This document shows, in pieces, positions 52,417-62,809 of a DNA stretch of 64,000 nt. The stretch covers positions 62,001 through 126,000 of the forward strand of contig NZ_JANIDX010000003.1 in assembly GCF_026385485.1 (NCBI RefSeq), in the 5' to 3' direction. This DNA is from Bombella pollinis (lineage in GTDB: Bacteria > Pseudomonadota > Alphaproteobacteria > Acetobacterales > Acetobacteraceae). Made by a program: the position numbers and the translations under genes. The notes under the pieces are model-generated. The model ran no database searches, had not been told where the DNA came from, and saw only the letters and a list, made by a program, of their open reading frames with translations. How positions within the stretch are numbered: position 1 is the stretch's first letter; each line of letters starts with the position of its first letter.

Positions 52417-55400
52417 ATGAACTGGCAGCCAATGGTACGCCGTGTGGCGTTTGGTCTTTTAATCCCATTTGTTGGGGTGTTATTGGCTGTGGCTCTGCTT
52501 TTGGGGCGGTTAGCGCAGGGACCGTTGGATGTGACGGGTCTATCCCATCGGTGGGGTGGGGCGTTAACACATATAGGCGGGGGGACATTGCAATGGGAGC
52601 GCATGACCCTCGCATGGCAACCGCAAAAGGGCGGTCACTCCTCCAAATTATTATTGCAGCTTGATAATATTCGCTTCATCGCTCCTTCTGCTCCTATACA
52701 GCATATAGAGCATGTGGGGTTTACCTTTAAATTAGCTTCTCTATTGCGTGGGACGGTGAGGGCGCGCTCGCTTGAGGTGCAAGGGGTTAATGTAACTCTG
52801 ATAAAGACCCTACAAGGCCGTGTGCAGGTTGCAGGGATGGGCCGTAATGCACGGACGCATCATCGCTTTGGGGGGGATGAGTCCTTCGCTTCGCTCGTGC
52901 CGTATCATATGGATGTGCGTGATCTTCATCTCACCATGCTGGATGAGGCTCAACCAGATGCCTCTTTGGTGATGAGCATGCCGGAGATGCAGGCGGATTA
53001 TGAGCCGCAGAGCGGTTGGCGGGGTCAATTTGCGTTCTCCCTCCAAGGGCCGGGATTAGTGGATGGGACAGAGCGTGGGACAGTGCAGATTAAGGGCGAT
53101 ATTGCCCCAGAGGGGAGCGGGAAAAGCCATTGGCACTTCACTCTTTCCCCTATGCGCTTGCCCGCTTTGGCCCCGTGGATTCCTGTGGCGAATGAGCAGA
53201 AGAAAGGGCTTCTAGTCGCTAATCTGCCGCTTGCTTTTCAGCTAGAGGGGCAGTTTCAACAACGCGGTGTGTTAGGGGCGTTCGAGACGCTTAGTGGCAC
53301 AGTTGACGCTGGGGCGGGAGAGGTGATTCGGCCGGGGAAGATGCCTTTCCGTGTGTCATCGGCGCGGTCGCACTTCACCTTTGGGCCAGCTCATGCTGAT
53401 AAGTCCGAGCCGTGGGCATTGGCCTTGCATACGGATTTAACTGCTCTGGATTCCCATGAGATTCCTGTCCCATTTGTTATTGATGCTCATGGCGAAATGG
53501 ATCATCTACAGCATGCACATAATGTCAGCTTGACGGTAGATGGTAAGGTTGCTGCCTTCGATTTTGCAACATTAGCGAGTGTCTGGCCAGAAGGAGCCGC
53601 TCGCGGTGCGCGGCGTTGGATGACAACCAATATGACTGCCGGGCGAGGGGATCATCTCCGGCTTATCCTCTATTTCTCCAGTACAACGGGTTTAGCTGGG
53701 TTGGATGTCCATGCTTTGGATGGTGATTTGATCGGCCATGGGCTGAATGTGACATGGTTAGATAATATGCCCCAAGTAACGGGGGAATATGCTCATGCTC
53801 ATTTTATAGGGCCAGAGACATTTCAAATAGACCTTCAGCACGGCCATATTGCTGACGGTAAAGGCGGTATGGTTTTGCTGCCTTCTGGGCGCATTATATT
53901 GAGTGATTTGTTACATCATGAACAAATGGGTGAGTTCTCTTTGGGGATGGAGGGCAAATTACCACCTTTTTTATATATTTTGTCAGCACCACGATTGAAT
54001 CTCTTAGCCCGTCATCCTGTTGACCCGGCGACAACGCAGGGCGAGATGAAGGGGACTTTTACAATCAAATTACCGCTCAAAAAGCATCTCAGTATGAAGG
54101 AGTTGCAGTTCGGAGCAGCGTTTGACATTCGCGATATTGGGATAGCGATGCCCGGTATTGACCATGTACAACAAGGCTGGGGACGGCTTTCTATTAATGA
54201 GACTAGCTTGACGATTAAAGGCGGAGCGGTTTTTCGTGGTCTTACAGTAGCGGGGAGTGTGTTTGATAGTTTCCAATCCAATGTTGCAGGGCGTTTATTA
54301 TTGAAGGCTGATTTAACCGCCCCGCTCGGTGTAGCGGAGTTTCGCACCCTTGGGGTGCCTGCCTCTATTGCGCAGCCTTCCGTGTTAAAAGGTAAAGCGC
54401 AAAGTCATGTTGTGTATGAGCAATATGGATTAGGCAACAAGCATAAACGTACAACAGCGCACTTACAGCTAGATCTTACGCCGCTTGCTGTGACAGCTTC
54501 GTTTTGGCAGAAGCCCGCCGGGGCGGATGCAGGCTTAACAGGGACGATCCTGTGGGAGAATGGTCAGCTTATCGGATTGGATGATGTGCAAGTTCATGGG
54601 CCGCAGATTGCTTTAAAGGCGGAGGGGCGCGTGCGGCAAGGGCAGGTGGGCGGTGTTCATCTGACGCACTTTCAACTTGGCCGGACAGAGGGCAACGCTG
54701 TGTTAGACTGGCCTTTAAAGGGTGATCTGACAGCACGTTATCAAGCGAATATTCAAGCAGAGCTTTTAGACCTTACCCCATGGTGGGGGAAGAAGAAGGG
54801 GCAACCTGTTGCGAAGCCTCCTGCGGGTGCGGGTAAATCGCCATCCAAATCGCGCACATCTTTCCTCCCAGCGGGGACGTGGAAGGTGAGTCTGGAGGCT
54901 AATAAAGTCCTTTATGGGAAGGAGAAAACGGCCTCTCATGTCATAGTGCGCGCGCAATGGACAGCTTACCATGTAACAGAGCTTGCTCTGCATGTACGCC
55001 AACCTAATCCACTCGCTTTTGACCTCACCCCCATCCCCGGGCAGGAGGGCGCGTATGATGTGAAGTTTACGGTAGCGGATTTTGGGGCTTGGCTAGCCTC
55101 TTTGGGGATTTATCAGCAATTTACTGGTGGGGCAGTGGATTTGGAGGGCCGTTGTCAGCCCGTAGCATCGGGAGGATCTGTGACAGAGGCAGAGCGTACT
55201 ATGGGTGTGGGCCTTGGTCTGCCGCCTTTTACGGGGCGTTTGAAGATTGATAATTTAGCTTTGGAGCATCCACCAACACCGTTAGTTGTGGCTACTTTGG
55301 CGGCCCCTTTGCATTGGGGGCAGATTTCGCGCGATCGTTTTGAGGATGTGCAGATTCGGGCCGCGTTCCATGTGGCGGGTAATCGTCTGGATGTTGAGGA

Positions 55401-55659
55401 TGGCCGCGCCAGTAATGCCATCTTTGGGGGAACGATTAAAGGGCAGGTCGATCTCGGGCAGGAGATGCTGCATATGCAAGGGACGCTCTCGCCATTCTTT
55501 GGGGTGAATCAGGCCGCAGGGAGCGTCTTTGGGGCTAAGAAAGGCAGTGGAGCCATGGCGGTGACCTATAAGCTAGAGGGGAGTTTTGCCAAACCTGCCT
55601 TGCATGTTAATTATCTCTCAGCATTTGTGCCGGCTATATTAAGACGTTTGTTCGAGTAG
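52417..55659 (+). CDS. YhdP-like AsmA-superfamily protein (DUF3971)
   Basis: This 1,080-residue protein has one N-terminal membrane anchor (FGLLIPFVGVLLAVALLLG) and a very long periplasmic region of repeated beta segments, as in YhdP/TamB/AsmA proteins, which are thought to form grooves carrying phospholipids between membranes. DUF3971 is suggested by WPEGAARGARRWMTTNMTAG near the middle. The C-terminal AsmA-like end includes FGGTIKGQVDLGQEMLHMQG and GSGAMAVTYKLEGSFAKP. It lies 40 bases after bcp. A second, smaller AsmA protein is encoded at 58106. Confidence 0.85.
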   Translation: MNWQPMVRRVAFGLLIPFVGVLLAVALLLGRLAQGPLDVTGLSHRWGGALTHIGGGTLQWERMTLAWQPQKGGHSSKLLLQLDNIRFIAPSAPIQHIEHVGFTFKLASLLRGTVRARSLEVQGVNVTLIKTLQGRVQVAGMGRNARTHHRFGGDESFASLVPYHMDVRDLHLTMLDEAQPDASLVMSMPEMQADYEPQSGWRGQFAFSLQGPGLVDGTERGTVQIKGDIAPEGSGKSHWHFTLSPMRLPALAPWIPVANEQKKGLLVANLPLAFQLEGQFQQRGVLGAFETLSGTVDAGAGEVIRPGKMPFRVSSARSHFTFGPAHADKSEPWALALHTDLTALDSHEIPVPFVIDAHGEMDHLQHAHNVSLTVDGKVAAFDFATLASVWPEGAARGARRWMTTNMTAGRGDHLRLILYFSSTTGLAGLDVHALDGDLIGHGLNVTWLDNMPQVTGEYAHAHFIGPETFQIDLQHGHIADGKGGMVLLPSGRIILSDLLHHEQMGEFSLGMEGKLPPFLYILSAPRLNLLARHPVDPATTQGEMKGTFTIKLPLKKHLSMKELQFGAAFDIRDIGIAMPGIDHVQQGWGRLSINETSLTIKGGAVFRGLTVAGSVFDSFQSNVAGRLLLKADLTAPLGVAEFRTLGVPASIAQPSVLKGKAQSHVVYEQYGLGNKHKRTTAHLQLDLTPLAVTASFWQKPAGADAGLTGTILWENGQLIGLDDVQVHGPQIALKAEGRVRQGQVGGVHLTHFQLGRTEGNAVLDWPLKGDLTARYQANIQAELLDLTPWWGKKKGQPVAKPPAGAGKSPSKSRTSFLPAGTWKVSLEANKVLYGKEKTASHVIVRAQWTAYHVTELALHVRQPNPLAFDLTPIPGQEGAYDVKFTVADFGAWLASLGIYQQFTGGAVDLEGRCQPVASGGSVTEAERTMGVGLGLPPFTGRLKIDNLALEHPPTPLVVATLAAPLHWGQISRDRFEDVQIRAAFHVAGNRLDVEDGRASNAIFGGTIKGQVDLGQEMLHMQGTLSPFFGVNQAAGSVFGAKKGSGAMAVTYKLEGSFAKPALHVNYLSAFVPAILRRLFE

Positions 55660-55713
55660 CTTTTATCATCAAGGCTGTAGAAATAAATGTGAGAGAGGAT
55701 GAGGGCGGAGATT

Positions 55714-57078
55714 ATGGCGGATCTCTTTGGTGGGTCTCCCTCAGAGGAGCCAGAGGCGGGAGCGGCATTGCCACGCCGTGGGGCTGCTATACGGCATAAG
55801 GCGGGGACACAGCCTTTAGCAGACCGATTGCGCCCGCAACATCTAGGGGATGTTCGCGGTCAAGAGCATCTCCTAGGGCCGGAAGGCACGCTGACACGGA
55901 TGTTAGAGAGCGGCCATCTCTCAAGCTTAATCCTCTGGGGTGGGCCGGGCTGTGGTAAGACGACCATTGCTCAGCTTCTCGCTGCTCAAGCTGGGTTGTT
56001 TTATACGAAAATCTCAGCCGTCTTTTCAGGCGTGGCAGATTTAAAAAAGGCGTTTGAGGAAGCACGGCGCAAAGCAGAGGCTACCGGGCGGGGGACGCTA
56101 TTATTTGTTGATGAGATTCACCGTTTTAATCGGGCGCAGCAAGATGGCTTCCTCCCCTATGTGGAGCGCGGCACGGTCGTATTGGTGGGAGCGACAACGG
56201 AGAACCCCTCCTTTGCGCTGAACTCCGCTCTTTTATCGCGTTGTCAGGTCTTGGTGTTGCATCGTCTTGATGATGAGGCGTTGGAGCAATTATTGTGCCG
56301 TGCCGAGGGGGAGATAGGCCGCACCCTCCCGCTCACCAAGGAAGGACGGGCCTCACTAAGGGCAATGGCGGATGGGGATGGGCGTTATCTGCTTAATATG
56401 GTGGAGCAGCTTTTATCGCTCACAAAAGCAGATACGCAGCCACTTACCCCGGAGGCTTTAGCGCGCTCCTTAGCCCGCCGTCCTGTTTTGTATGATAAAG
56501 ATAGGGATGAGCATTATAATCTTATCTCTGCGTTGCATAAATCATTGCGTGGTAGTGATCCTGACGCGGCCCTTTATTGGTTTGCCCGTATGTTAGAAGG
56601 GGGGGAGGACCCGCGCTATATTGCCCGCCGTCTTGTGCGTTTTGCGAGTGAGGATATTGGCGAGGCTGACCCAACCTCTCTGCCGCTCGCGCAAGCTGGG
56701 GCGACAGCTTATGAGCGTCTTGGCTCGCCAGAGGGGGAGGTCGCATTAGCGCAGGTTGTGGTACATCTTGCTGTGGCGTCTAAGTCGAATGCTGTTTACA
56801 AAGCGTATAACCAAGCACGGGCTTTAGCCAAACAGACAGGGAGCCTCATGCCGCCTGCACATATTCGTAACGCCCCAACAGCGTTGATGAAGGAGCTAGG
56901 CTATAATAAAGGTTATGAGTATGACCATGATTATGAAGATGGTGTCTCTGGCCAAAATTACTTTCCAGAAGGGATGGAGCGCGTGACACTTTATGAGCCT
57001 GTTGATCGTGGTTTTGAAAAAAGAATCCGCGAGCGTCTGGACATGTTGACGCAGAAACGGGCATCTCGCCAATCATGA
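55714..57078 (+). CDS. rarA: Replication-associated recombination protein A
   Basis: This AAA+ ATPase (MgsA/WRNIP1 family) has Walker A in LWGGPGCGKTTIAQLL, Walker B in LLFVDEIHRFNRAQQDGFLP and sensor 1 in VGATTENPSF. The C-terminal tetramerisation region is present (RFASEDIGEADP, AYNQARALAKQ, GYEYDHDYEDG). It acts at stalled replication forks. ATG 55714 (MADLFGG) is preferred over 55699. The last bases overlap the RluA-family start (ATGA). Confidence 0.95.
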   Translation: MADLFGGSPSEEPEAGAALPRRGAAIRHKAGTQPLADRLRPQHLGDVRGQEHLLGPEGTLTRMLESGHLSSLILWGGPGCGKTTIAQLLAAQAGLFYTKISAVFSGVADLKKAFEEARRKAEATGRGTLLFVDEIHRFNRAQQDGFLPYVERGTVVLVGATTENPSFALNSALLSRCQVLVLHRLDDEALEQLLCRAEGEIGRTLPLTKEGRASLRAMADGDGRYLLNMVEQLLSLTKADTQPLTPEALARSLARRPVLYDKDRDEHYNLISALHKSLRGSDPDAALYWFARMLEGGEDPRYIARRLVRFASEDIGEADPTSLPLAQAGATAYERLGSPEGEVALAQVVVHLAVASKSNAVYKAYNQARALAKQTGSLMPPAHIRNAPTALMKELGYNKGYEYDHDYEDGVSGQNYFPEGMERVTLYEPVDRGFEKRIRERLDMLTQKRASRQS

Positions 57079-58046
57079 GTGTTCAGAATCGTATTGTCAG
57101 TGAGGATGAGGCCGATTTACGCCTTGATCGCTGGTTCCGCCGTCATTATCCCAATTTGACCCAAGGCGGGTTGCAGAAATTATGCCGTAAAGGGCAGGTG
57201 CGGGTTGATGGTGGGCGTGTACAACCTAATAAACGGCTTTACCCCGGCCAGAGCATCCGCATCCCGCCTCTGCCAGACCAAAGCCGCCCAGCCCCGCCGC
57301 CACCGCCTAACCCAGAGCTTATCCAACAAATGCGGGATATGATTCTGTATGAGGATGAGCAGCTCATTGTGTTGAACAAATCCTCTGGTCTGGCAACACA
57401 AGGCGGTCCCGGCATTACCGTGCATGTGGATATGATGTTGGAGGGGTTGCGCCCTGAAGGGGGCGAGAAGCCCCGGCTTGTTCACCGTATCGACCGGGAT
57501 ACATCAGGGTTGCTCCTTGTGGCGCGGACGCCCGGCGTTGCGGCGAAGTTGGCGGCGGCTTTTCGTAGTCGTGAGGTGAGCAAGACCTATTGGGCGGTTG
57601 TGGTGGGGCGTCCCACACCGCCAGAGGGCGTTATTGATCAGCCTTTGGCCAAAGTAGGGGCTGGTGGGGCCTCGCTCATCGTGCCAGTAGAGCGCGGCGA
57701 TGAGGATGCGATGAGTGCTAAAAGTGCTTATGAGACGCTTGATGCCACGGGTAAGCGGTTTAGCTGGCTGGCCCTTTCACCATGGACGGGGCGGACACAT
57801 CAATTACGCGTCCATACAGAGAGCTTAGGCACACCTATTTTGGGGGACCCGCGCTATGGCGGGGCTGCAGCGCATGTGGAGGGCTTCCCCGACCGGTTAC
57901 ATCTTCATGCGCGTATGCTGGCCTTCCCCCACCCAGCAGGGGGGCGGTTGGAGGTTACGGCTCCTTTGCCGCCGCATATGCAAGAGACGTTTCAGATGTT
58001 GGGGTTTATCGCAGGTGATACCCCTAAGCCCCGCCGTAGCCGTTAA
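57075..58046 (+). CDS. RluA-family 23S rRNA pseudouridine synthase (RluC-like)
   Basis: This 323-residue protein has an N-terminal S4 RNA-binding domain (LRLDRWFRRHYP, LCRKGQVRVDGGRV) and a Pro-rich linker. The catalytic domain has the active-site Asp in LVHRIDRDTSGLLLVAR, and LSPWTGRTHQLRVHTESLG further on. RluC modifies 23S U955/2504/2580, but exact sites cannot be read here. It overlaps rarA by four bases. Confidence 0.93.
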   Translation: MSVQNRIVSEDEADLRLDRWFRRHYPNLTQGGLQKLCRKGQVRVDGGRVQPNKRLYPGQSIRIPPLPDQSRPAPPPPPNPELIQQMRDMILYEDEQLIVLNKSSGLATQGGPGITVHVDMMLEGLRPEGGEKPRLVHRIDRDTSGLLLVARTPGVAAKLAAAFRSREVSKTYWAVVVGRPTPPEGVIDQPLAKVGAGGASLIVPVERGDEDAMSAKSAYETLDATGKRFSWLALSPWTGRTHQLRVHTESLGTPILGDPRYGGAAAHVEGFPDRLHLHARMLAFPHPAGGRLEVTAPLPPHMQETFQMLGFIAGDTPKPRRSR

Positions 58047-58105
58047 GATGGTGGGGCGTTGGTTTTACCCAAGCCCGATGTGAAAGAAGGAAAGGGAAGA
58101 GGCTG

Positions 58106-60835
58106 ATGAAAAAACTAGCAGCCAGTCTGATAGGGTTGGTGGTCGTGCTGACAGGCATCAGCCTTGCCCCACAGTTTTTGATAGACCAAAACCATTTGCG
58201 TGAGCGGGTGACGGCGGTGTTCCAAGCCCAAACAGGCTTAGAGCTTAAAATGGGAGAGACGTCTTTTCAGCTCTTACCATGGCCGTCTTTCCAAGCAACG
58301 AATGTGATGTTAACGCGCCCGGGCTGCTCGCCCTTTGTTGTGGCGCGGTCTGTCCATGCGGATATGTCTTTATTTGCTTTATTAAACCGTGAAGTGTCTT
58401 TTCAAGATTTCACAGTGGATGGAGCTGGCGTTATTGTGCATCGGGCGCGTGAGGGACAATGCTCCACATGGTTGCCTGTGTTGACCCAATCACAAGGCGA
58501 GGCAGCGTCTCCTCCCATCGCTGTGGCAGGGCGGGTCCATCCGCGTTGGAAGGTAAGCTTTGGGGCTTTGCATTTAAAGAATGCTACGCTCTCATGGCAA
58601 GATGATGTACCAGCAGGTGAGGTGCCCTTTACGGGGCGTATTCAGATAACCCGTTTAGAGCTAGATGGCATGCGTAGTGCCAGCCCGTGGGTGGATATGA
58701 GCGGGCAATCTGAACATACAGTTTTTACCGCACGCGGGCGTATAGGGCCGTTAGCGCGTTTACTCTCTGCCAAAGCAGAGCAAAAGGGGCCGTGGCCTTT
58801 CAGCCTTGGTATGACGTTAGGGAGTGGTCCCCAGCAGGATCACGCTACTTTAGATGGCGCGATGAGCGATGCGCATCGTTTGCAGGGTTTAGCCTTTACG
58901 TTGGAGGGGCATTGGGCCTCTCTCAAAGGATTGCATCGCTTCTTTCCTCAGTTTCTTCCTGTAGAGATAGAGCAGCTTGATGGCACGCTGCGCCTTCATG
59001 CAGTTGATGTTCCGCATAAGGTTGATGCTGGGCTTGATAAAGGGGCTGATGTCGCGCTGACAGATGCTCTATTGCATGTACCAGAGCGTTTGCGCCCTGA
59101 TGTGATTCATCTCCATTTAGGGCATGTACTAGCTCCAACGGGGCTTCAGCTACGGGATGTGCAGCTGGATGCTGATAATGGGCAGGCTCCGCTTATTGTG
59201 CAGAGCAAGGCCATATGGGGGCGTTATGCGTGGCGTCTTAATGGAGAGGTGCAGAGCTTACAACAGGCCGTTGCTGCGGGTTTGCCAGATGAATCCGCCC
59301 CCGTAATGGTGAAGATGGAGGTCCAAGGTCAGGATAAAACCTTGGCGAGCTTGTTTAACCAAAACGAGGCAGAAAAGAGCGATGCGGCGCAAGAGCATGT
59401 TTCGTTCGCGTTGCAAGGCCAGATGGGGCGGAAGGGCAGCATGCTGGATGTCTCTGGCCAAGCGGGCCTTTTGCAGTTGCCTGATTGGGGAGTGTTCTCC
59501 GGCCTTTTGCTGCATGATATGCATCTGAAAGGGCAGCTTGCTCTTGGGGCGATAGGGGAGGCGGGCTTGCCTGCCGTTACAGCGCGCGATGTCGTGTTGG
59601 AGAGTCAAGAGATTGGTGGAACAGCTACGATGACGCTTCCCGCGCCTTTAGGGGCCGCTGGGTTGACGGGGCAGATACATCTTACCCATTTGGATGGGAC
59701 GCGTTTCCATTATGCGCCGGTTATGGAGTTTGCAGGTTCCGCAGCGGAACCTTCTGTGCCGACTTTATCACTTGGTGCTGCGCTAAAAACAGTGGAGCCG
59801 CCAGCTGCTGCACCTTCGACTGAATCGCGCTCAGCAGGGGATCGGTATGTGGGGGCGCAATATGCTGGCTCTCATGATAGGGAGGTCGAGGCTAATCCAC
59901 CGGGTGATAATGCGTTGGGGGCTGCATTTACTAACGTACCCGGCCATGATGGCCCTCTGGCTCGCTGGTTAGGGGTTATGGCGGTCCAGCCTGTAGATGT
60001 GGATTTTACAGCCGATCATCTCCAAACTGAGGCGATAGAGTATCAGGGTTTGCATCTCCATCTTTTAGGGCGTGAGGGGCATGTTGTTCTTTCTGTCCTA
60101 GGGGGGGCGGTGCAGACAGTGCCGTTATCGGGTGAGATTGTGTTGGATGGCTCTGCCGCACCTTTGCGGATGGGTATGAAAGCAGACCCGCTCATTTTGC
60201 CCGCACGTTGGGTGCAGTTGGCGTTAAACCAGCCTGTCACGGTGGAGGGGCCAATTCAACTTGTGGGGGCTTTAGGGACGGAAGGCGCGCATCCATCTGA
60301 CCTTTTGCAAGCGATTGAGGGGCAGATGGGTCTCTCAGTTGTGGATGGACGTATTTATAGAGAGGTTTTGGCCCCCTTAGCAGGCCCTGCGGCACGGTTG
60401 CTCAAGTTGGGTGATGGCACTATGGGCCTGCGCTGTGCTGCGGGCGTGGTGCAGTTTGACCATGGGCAGGCTCATTTTGGGGATATGGCTTTGGAGGTCA
60501 AACATCTTTCGGTCCTTGGGCAGGGCAGTATGGCCTTGGCAGACCAAAGCTATACGCTTCAGCTTATGCCCCATGTTAGTGTGATTGGGGCGGATTTCTC
60601 CACACCATTGCTGCTGGAGGGTAAAGGGGGAAGCGTTCATATCGGTACAGCAGGGAAAGATGGCGTCCCCGCTTTGCCCCCGCTTGATACAGCAAAATTT
60701 GGTGATGATGCTTGCGCCTATGCTGTGCAACAAGCACGCGCAGGGCGGCAAGGTTTGCCCCTACCTGAGCGGGAGCAAGACCATGGCGGTGGTGCAGGGG
60801 GTATCCTGCGTGCGCTTGGCCTTGGTGGGCATTAA
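58106..60835 (+). CDS. AsmA-family periplasmic protein
   Basis: This 909-residue protein has a signal anchor (MKKLAASLIGLVVVLTG) and then the AsmA N-terminal pattern (FLIDQNHLRERVTAVFQ, LLPWPSFQATNVMLTRPG). Long beta-rich repeats follow, and an AsmA_2-type C-terminal domain with LKLGDGTMGLRCAAGVVQF and SYTLQLMPHVS. Likely involved in outer-membrane lipid homeostasis by family analogy. GGAAGAGG precedes ATG 58106. It shares its operon with rarA, the pseudouridine synthase and the ATP12 gene. Confidence 0.87.
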   Translation: MKKLAASLIGLVVVLTGISLAPQFLIDQNHLRERVTAVFQAQTGLELKMGETSFQLLPWPSFQATNVMLTRPGCSPFVVARSVHADMSLFALLNREVSFQDFTVDGAGVIVHRAREGQCSTWLPVLTQSQGEAASPPIAVAGRVHPRWKVSFGALHLKNATLSWQDDVPAGEVPFTGRIQITRLELDGMRSASPWVDMSGQSEHTVFTARGRIGPLARLLSAKAEQKGPWPFSLGMTLGSGPQQDHATLDGAMSDAHRLQGLAFTLEGHWASLKGLHRFFPQFLPVEIEQLDGTLRLHAVDVPHKVDAGLDKGADVALTDALLHVPERLRPDVIHLHLGHVLAPTGLQLRDVQLDADNGQAPLIVQSKAIWGRYAWRLNGEVQSLQQAVAAGLPDESAPVMVKMEVQGQDKTLASLFNQNEAEKSDAAQEHVSFALQGQMGRKGSMLDVSGQAGLLQLPDWGVFSGLLLHDMHLKGQLALGAIGEAGLPAVTARDVVLESQEIGGTATMTLPAPLGAAGLTGQIHLTHLDGTRFHYAPVMEFAGSAAEPSVPTLSLGAALKTVEPPAAAPSTESRSAGDRYVGAQYAGSHDREVEANPPGDNALGAAFTNVPGHDGPLARWLGVMAVQPVDVDFTADHLQTEAIEYQGLHLHLLGREGHVVLSVLGGAVQTVPLSGEIVLDGSAAPLRMGMKADPLILPARWVQLALNQPVTVEGPIQLVGALGTEGAHPSDLLQAIEGQMGLSVVDGRIYREVLAPLAGPAARLLKLGDGTMGLRCAAGVVQFDHGQAHFGDMALEVKHLSVLGQGSMALADQSYTLQLMPHVSVIGADFSTPLLLEGKGGSVHIGTAGKDGVPALPPLDTAKFGDDACAYAVQQARAGRQGLPLPEREQDHGGGAGGILRALGLGGH

Positions 60836-60852
60836 AGAGAAGGGGGTAGAGC

Positions 60853-61551
60853 GTGGTACAAGCGCGTAAACGCTTTTGGAAGCATGTAACCGTTGGGCCG
60901 GTCGGAGATGATGGGCAACAAGGCGTGTTGCTAGATGGCCGGCCCGTGCGCTTACCTGCGGGAGCTGTGTTGGCGGTATCGTCACCCGCCCTGGCTCATG
61001 CTCTGGGGGAGGAGTGGCAGCAGATTGCTAAAGGGGCGCATTTCACCCCTGATGATTTGGTGCTGACGCGTATTACCGGGAGTTATATTGAGCGTATTTT
61101 GCCCGACCGTACCGCGACAGAGGCCGTTCTCTATGGCTATGGGATTGATGATAATCTCTGTTACCAAAGCGAGGCACAGGATGGGGCTTTAGTTAGCCGC
61201 ATCCTTACGTGGGCAGCGGAGCAAGGGTTACATCCTGACATGACTGAGGCGGTGATGCCGCTAGAGCAGCCAGAATCCTACAAAGAGGCAGTAAAAGCCA
61301 CGCTGGCGAAGATGGACCCTGCCTTATTGGCCACGTTAGGGGTTATGGTCCCTATTATGGGCAGTTTGCTGCTGCCTCTCGCCCTTGTGCGGGGGATCGT
61401 GTCTTTTGATGACGCTGTGCATCTTGCCCATGCAGATGAACATCAGCAGCTTACAAAATGGGGCCATGACAAAGAGCTGGCCCGCCAATTAGAGCGCAAA
61501 AACGCGGATATTGCGGATGCGCTCCGTTTCTATAACCTCATGCAGGGCTAG
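60853..61551 (+). CDS. ATP12-family F1-ATPase assembly chaperone
   Basis: This 232-residue protein matches the ATP12 family: RFWKHVTVG, VLLDGRPVRLPAGAVL, EEWQQIAKGAHFTPDDLVLTR (split around Gln) and YGIDDNLCYQ. In mitochondria and Alphaproteobacteria ATP12 binds the F1 alpha subunit before assembly. The start is GTG 60853 with AGGGGG at 60841-60846; no better ATG is available. It ends 13 bases before the convergent ispDF. Confidence 0.92.
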   Translation: MVQARKRFWKHVTVGPVGDDGQQGVLLDGRPVRLPAGAVLAVSSPALAHALGEEWQQIAKGAHFTPDDLVLTRITGSYIERILPDRTATEAVLYGYGIDDNLCYQSEAQDGALVSRILTWAAEQGLHPDMTEAVMPLEQPESYKEAVKATLAKMDPALLATLGVMVPIMGSLLLPLALVRGIVSFDDAVHLAHADEHQQLTKWGHDKELARQLERKNADIADALRFYNLMQG

Positions 61552-61564
61552 AATAGCGGGGGTA

Positions 61565-62782
61565 TTACACCCCGCTATCGGGCACCATGACGCTGACGGC
61601 GGCTGTAGCGGCGATGCCTTCTTCACGCCCGGTGAAGCCGAGACGCTCGGACGTTGTGGCTTTGACGGAGATGCGGCTGGGATGGACCTTGAGCAACTCG
61701 GCCAAACGAGCGCACATGGCCTGAGCATGAGGGCCGATTTTGGGGCGTTCGCAGATGATGGTGAGGTCAGCATTCACCAATATCCCCCCCTTGGAGCGAA
61801 TTAACTCCCCGGCATGGATCAGGAAACGAGCGGAATCCATATCGCGCCATTTCTCATCTGTGGGGGGGAAATGCCGGCCAATATCACCCTCATTAAGGGC
61901 ACCGTAAATCGCATCGCAAAGTGTATGGATTCCCACATCGGCATCAGAGTGACCGGCAAGGCCCTTCTCATGAGGAATCTCAATACCGCATAGGATGAGC
62001 TTACGCCCCTCAGCAAAAGCATGGACATCATAACCCAGCCCAACACGCGGTAGGAGCGGTGGGGTAGGCTGGTTTTCTTGGCTTTGCATGGCACGTTCAA
62101 GCCGCATAAGGTCCTCCGTAACGGTCAGTTTAATATTATCTTCGGCCCCCATAACGATAGCCACAGGGTGGCCTGCTGCCTCTAAAAGTCCGGCATCATC
62201 GGTTAAGGCTGTACGGTGGCGGGTATGGAGGGCGTACAATAAAGGAAAGGAGAAGCCCTGCGGGGTTTGCGCACGCCATAGCCCATCACGCGGGACGGTA
62301 TCGGTGATGATGCCGTCTTTGACCTTCTTTAACGTATCGCTGACAGGCAGGGCAGGGATAACGCCTTCATGATGCTTTAACGCCTCTAAAACACGGGTAA
62401 TGAGGGCCGCTGGCACATAAGGGCGCGCACCATCATGAACAAGCACAATATCAGGGGGCGTGGGCAAAGCAGCCAGAGCCTCCAACCCAGCGCGCACACT
62501 ATCATGACGTTCGGCTCCGCCGGGGACGGGGGAAAGAACATCCAGCCCTGCTAGAGCTTGCGGGAGGAGAGGGTCACTGCCTACAGGTTGGAGATAATCA
62601 ACATGCGGTAAAAGGGCGAGGGCCGCATGACGAATAACAGGCTGTCCCGCAAGGAGATGGAATTGCTTGCTGATGGCTGCTTGTTCTTCTGTCGCACCAG
62701 CGGAGAATCGCCGCCCACGCCCTGCGGCAAGGAGGAGGGCCGCAACGCGCTTGCGTTTGATGGGAGAGGGAGTGGCGTCCAA
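61565..62782 (-). CDS. ispDF: Bifunctional IspD/IspF isoprenoid enzyme
   Basis: This 405-residue fusion acts in the MEP pathway. The N-terminal MEP cytidylyltransferase (about 1-230) has VAALLLAAGRGRRFSAG, VLVHDGARPYVP and DNIKLTVTEDL. The C-terminal MECDP synthase (about 245-405) has GYDVHAF, GLAGHSDADVGIHTLCDAI, GDIGRHFPPTDE and TTSERLGFTGREEG. The start codon appears to be TTG (62782) with GAAGGA 7 nt upstream; no in-frame ATG or GTG precedes the first conserved residues. It lies 27 bases after apaG. Confidence 0.95.
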   Translation of the reverse strand: MDATPSPIKRKRVAALLLAAGRGRRFSAGATEEQAAISKQFHLLAGQPVIRHAALALLPHVDYLQPVGSDPLLPQALAGLDVLSPVPGGAERHDSVRAGLEALAALPTPPDIVLVHDGARPYVPAALITRVLEALKHHEGVIPALPVSDTLKKVKDGIITDTVPRDGLWRAQTPQGFSFPLLYALHTRHRTALTDDAGLLEAAGHPVAIVMGAEDNIKLTVTEDLMRLERAMQSQENQPTPPLLPRVGLGYDVHAFAEGRKLILCGIEIPHEKGLAGHSDADVGIHTLCDAIYGALNEGDIGRHFPPTDEKWRDMDSARFLIHAGELIRSKGGILVNADLTIICERPKIGPHAQAMCARLAELLKVHPSRISVKATTSERLGFTGREEGIAATAAVSVMVPDSGV

Positions 62783-62809
62783 GGAGGCGTCCTTCGCAAA
62801 ACCGGGAGG

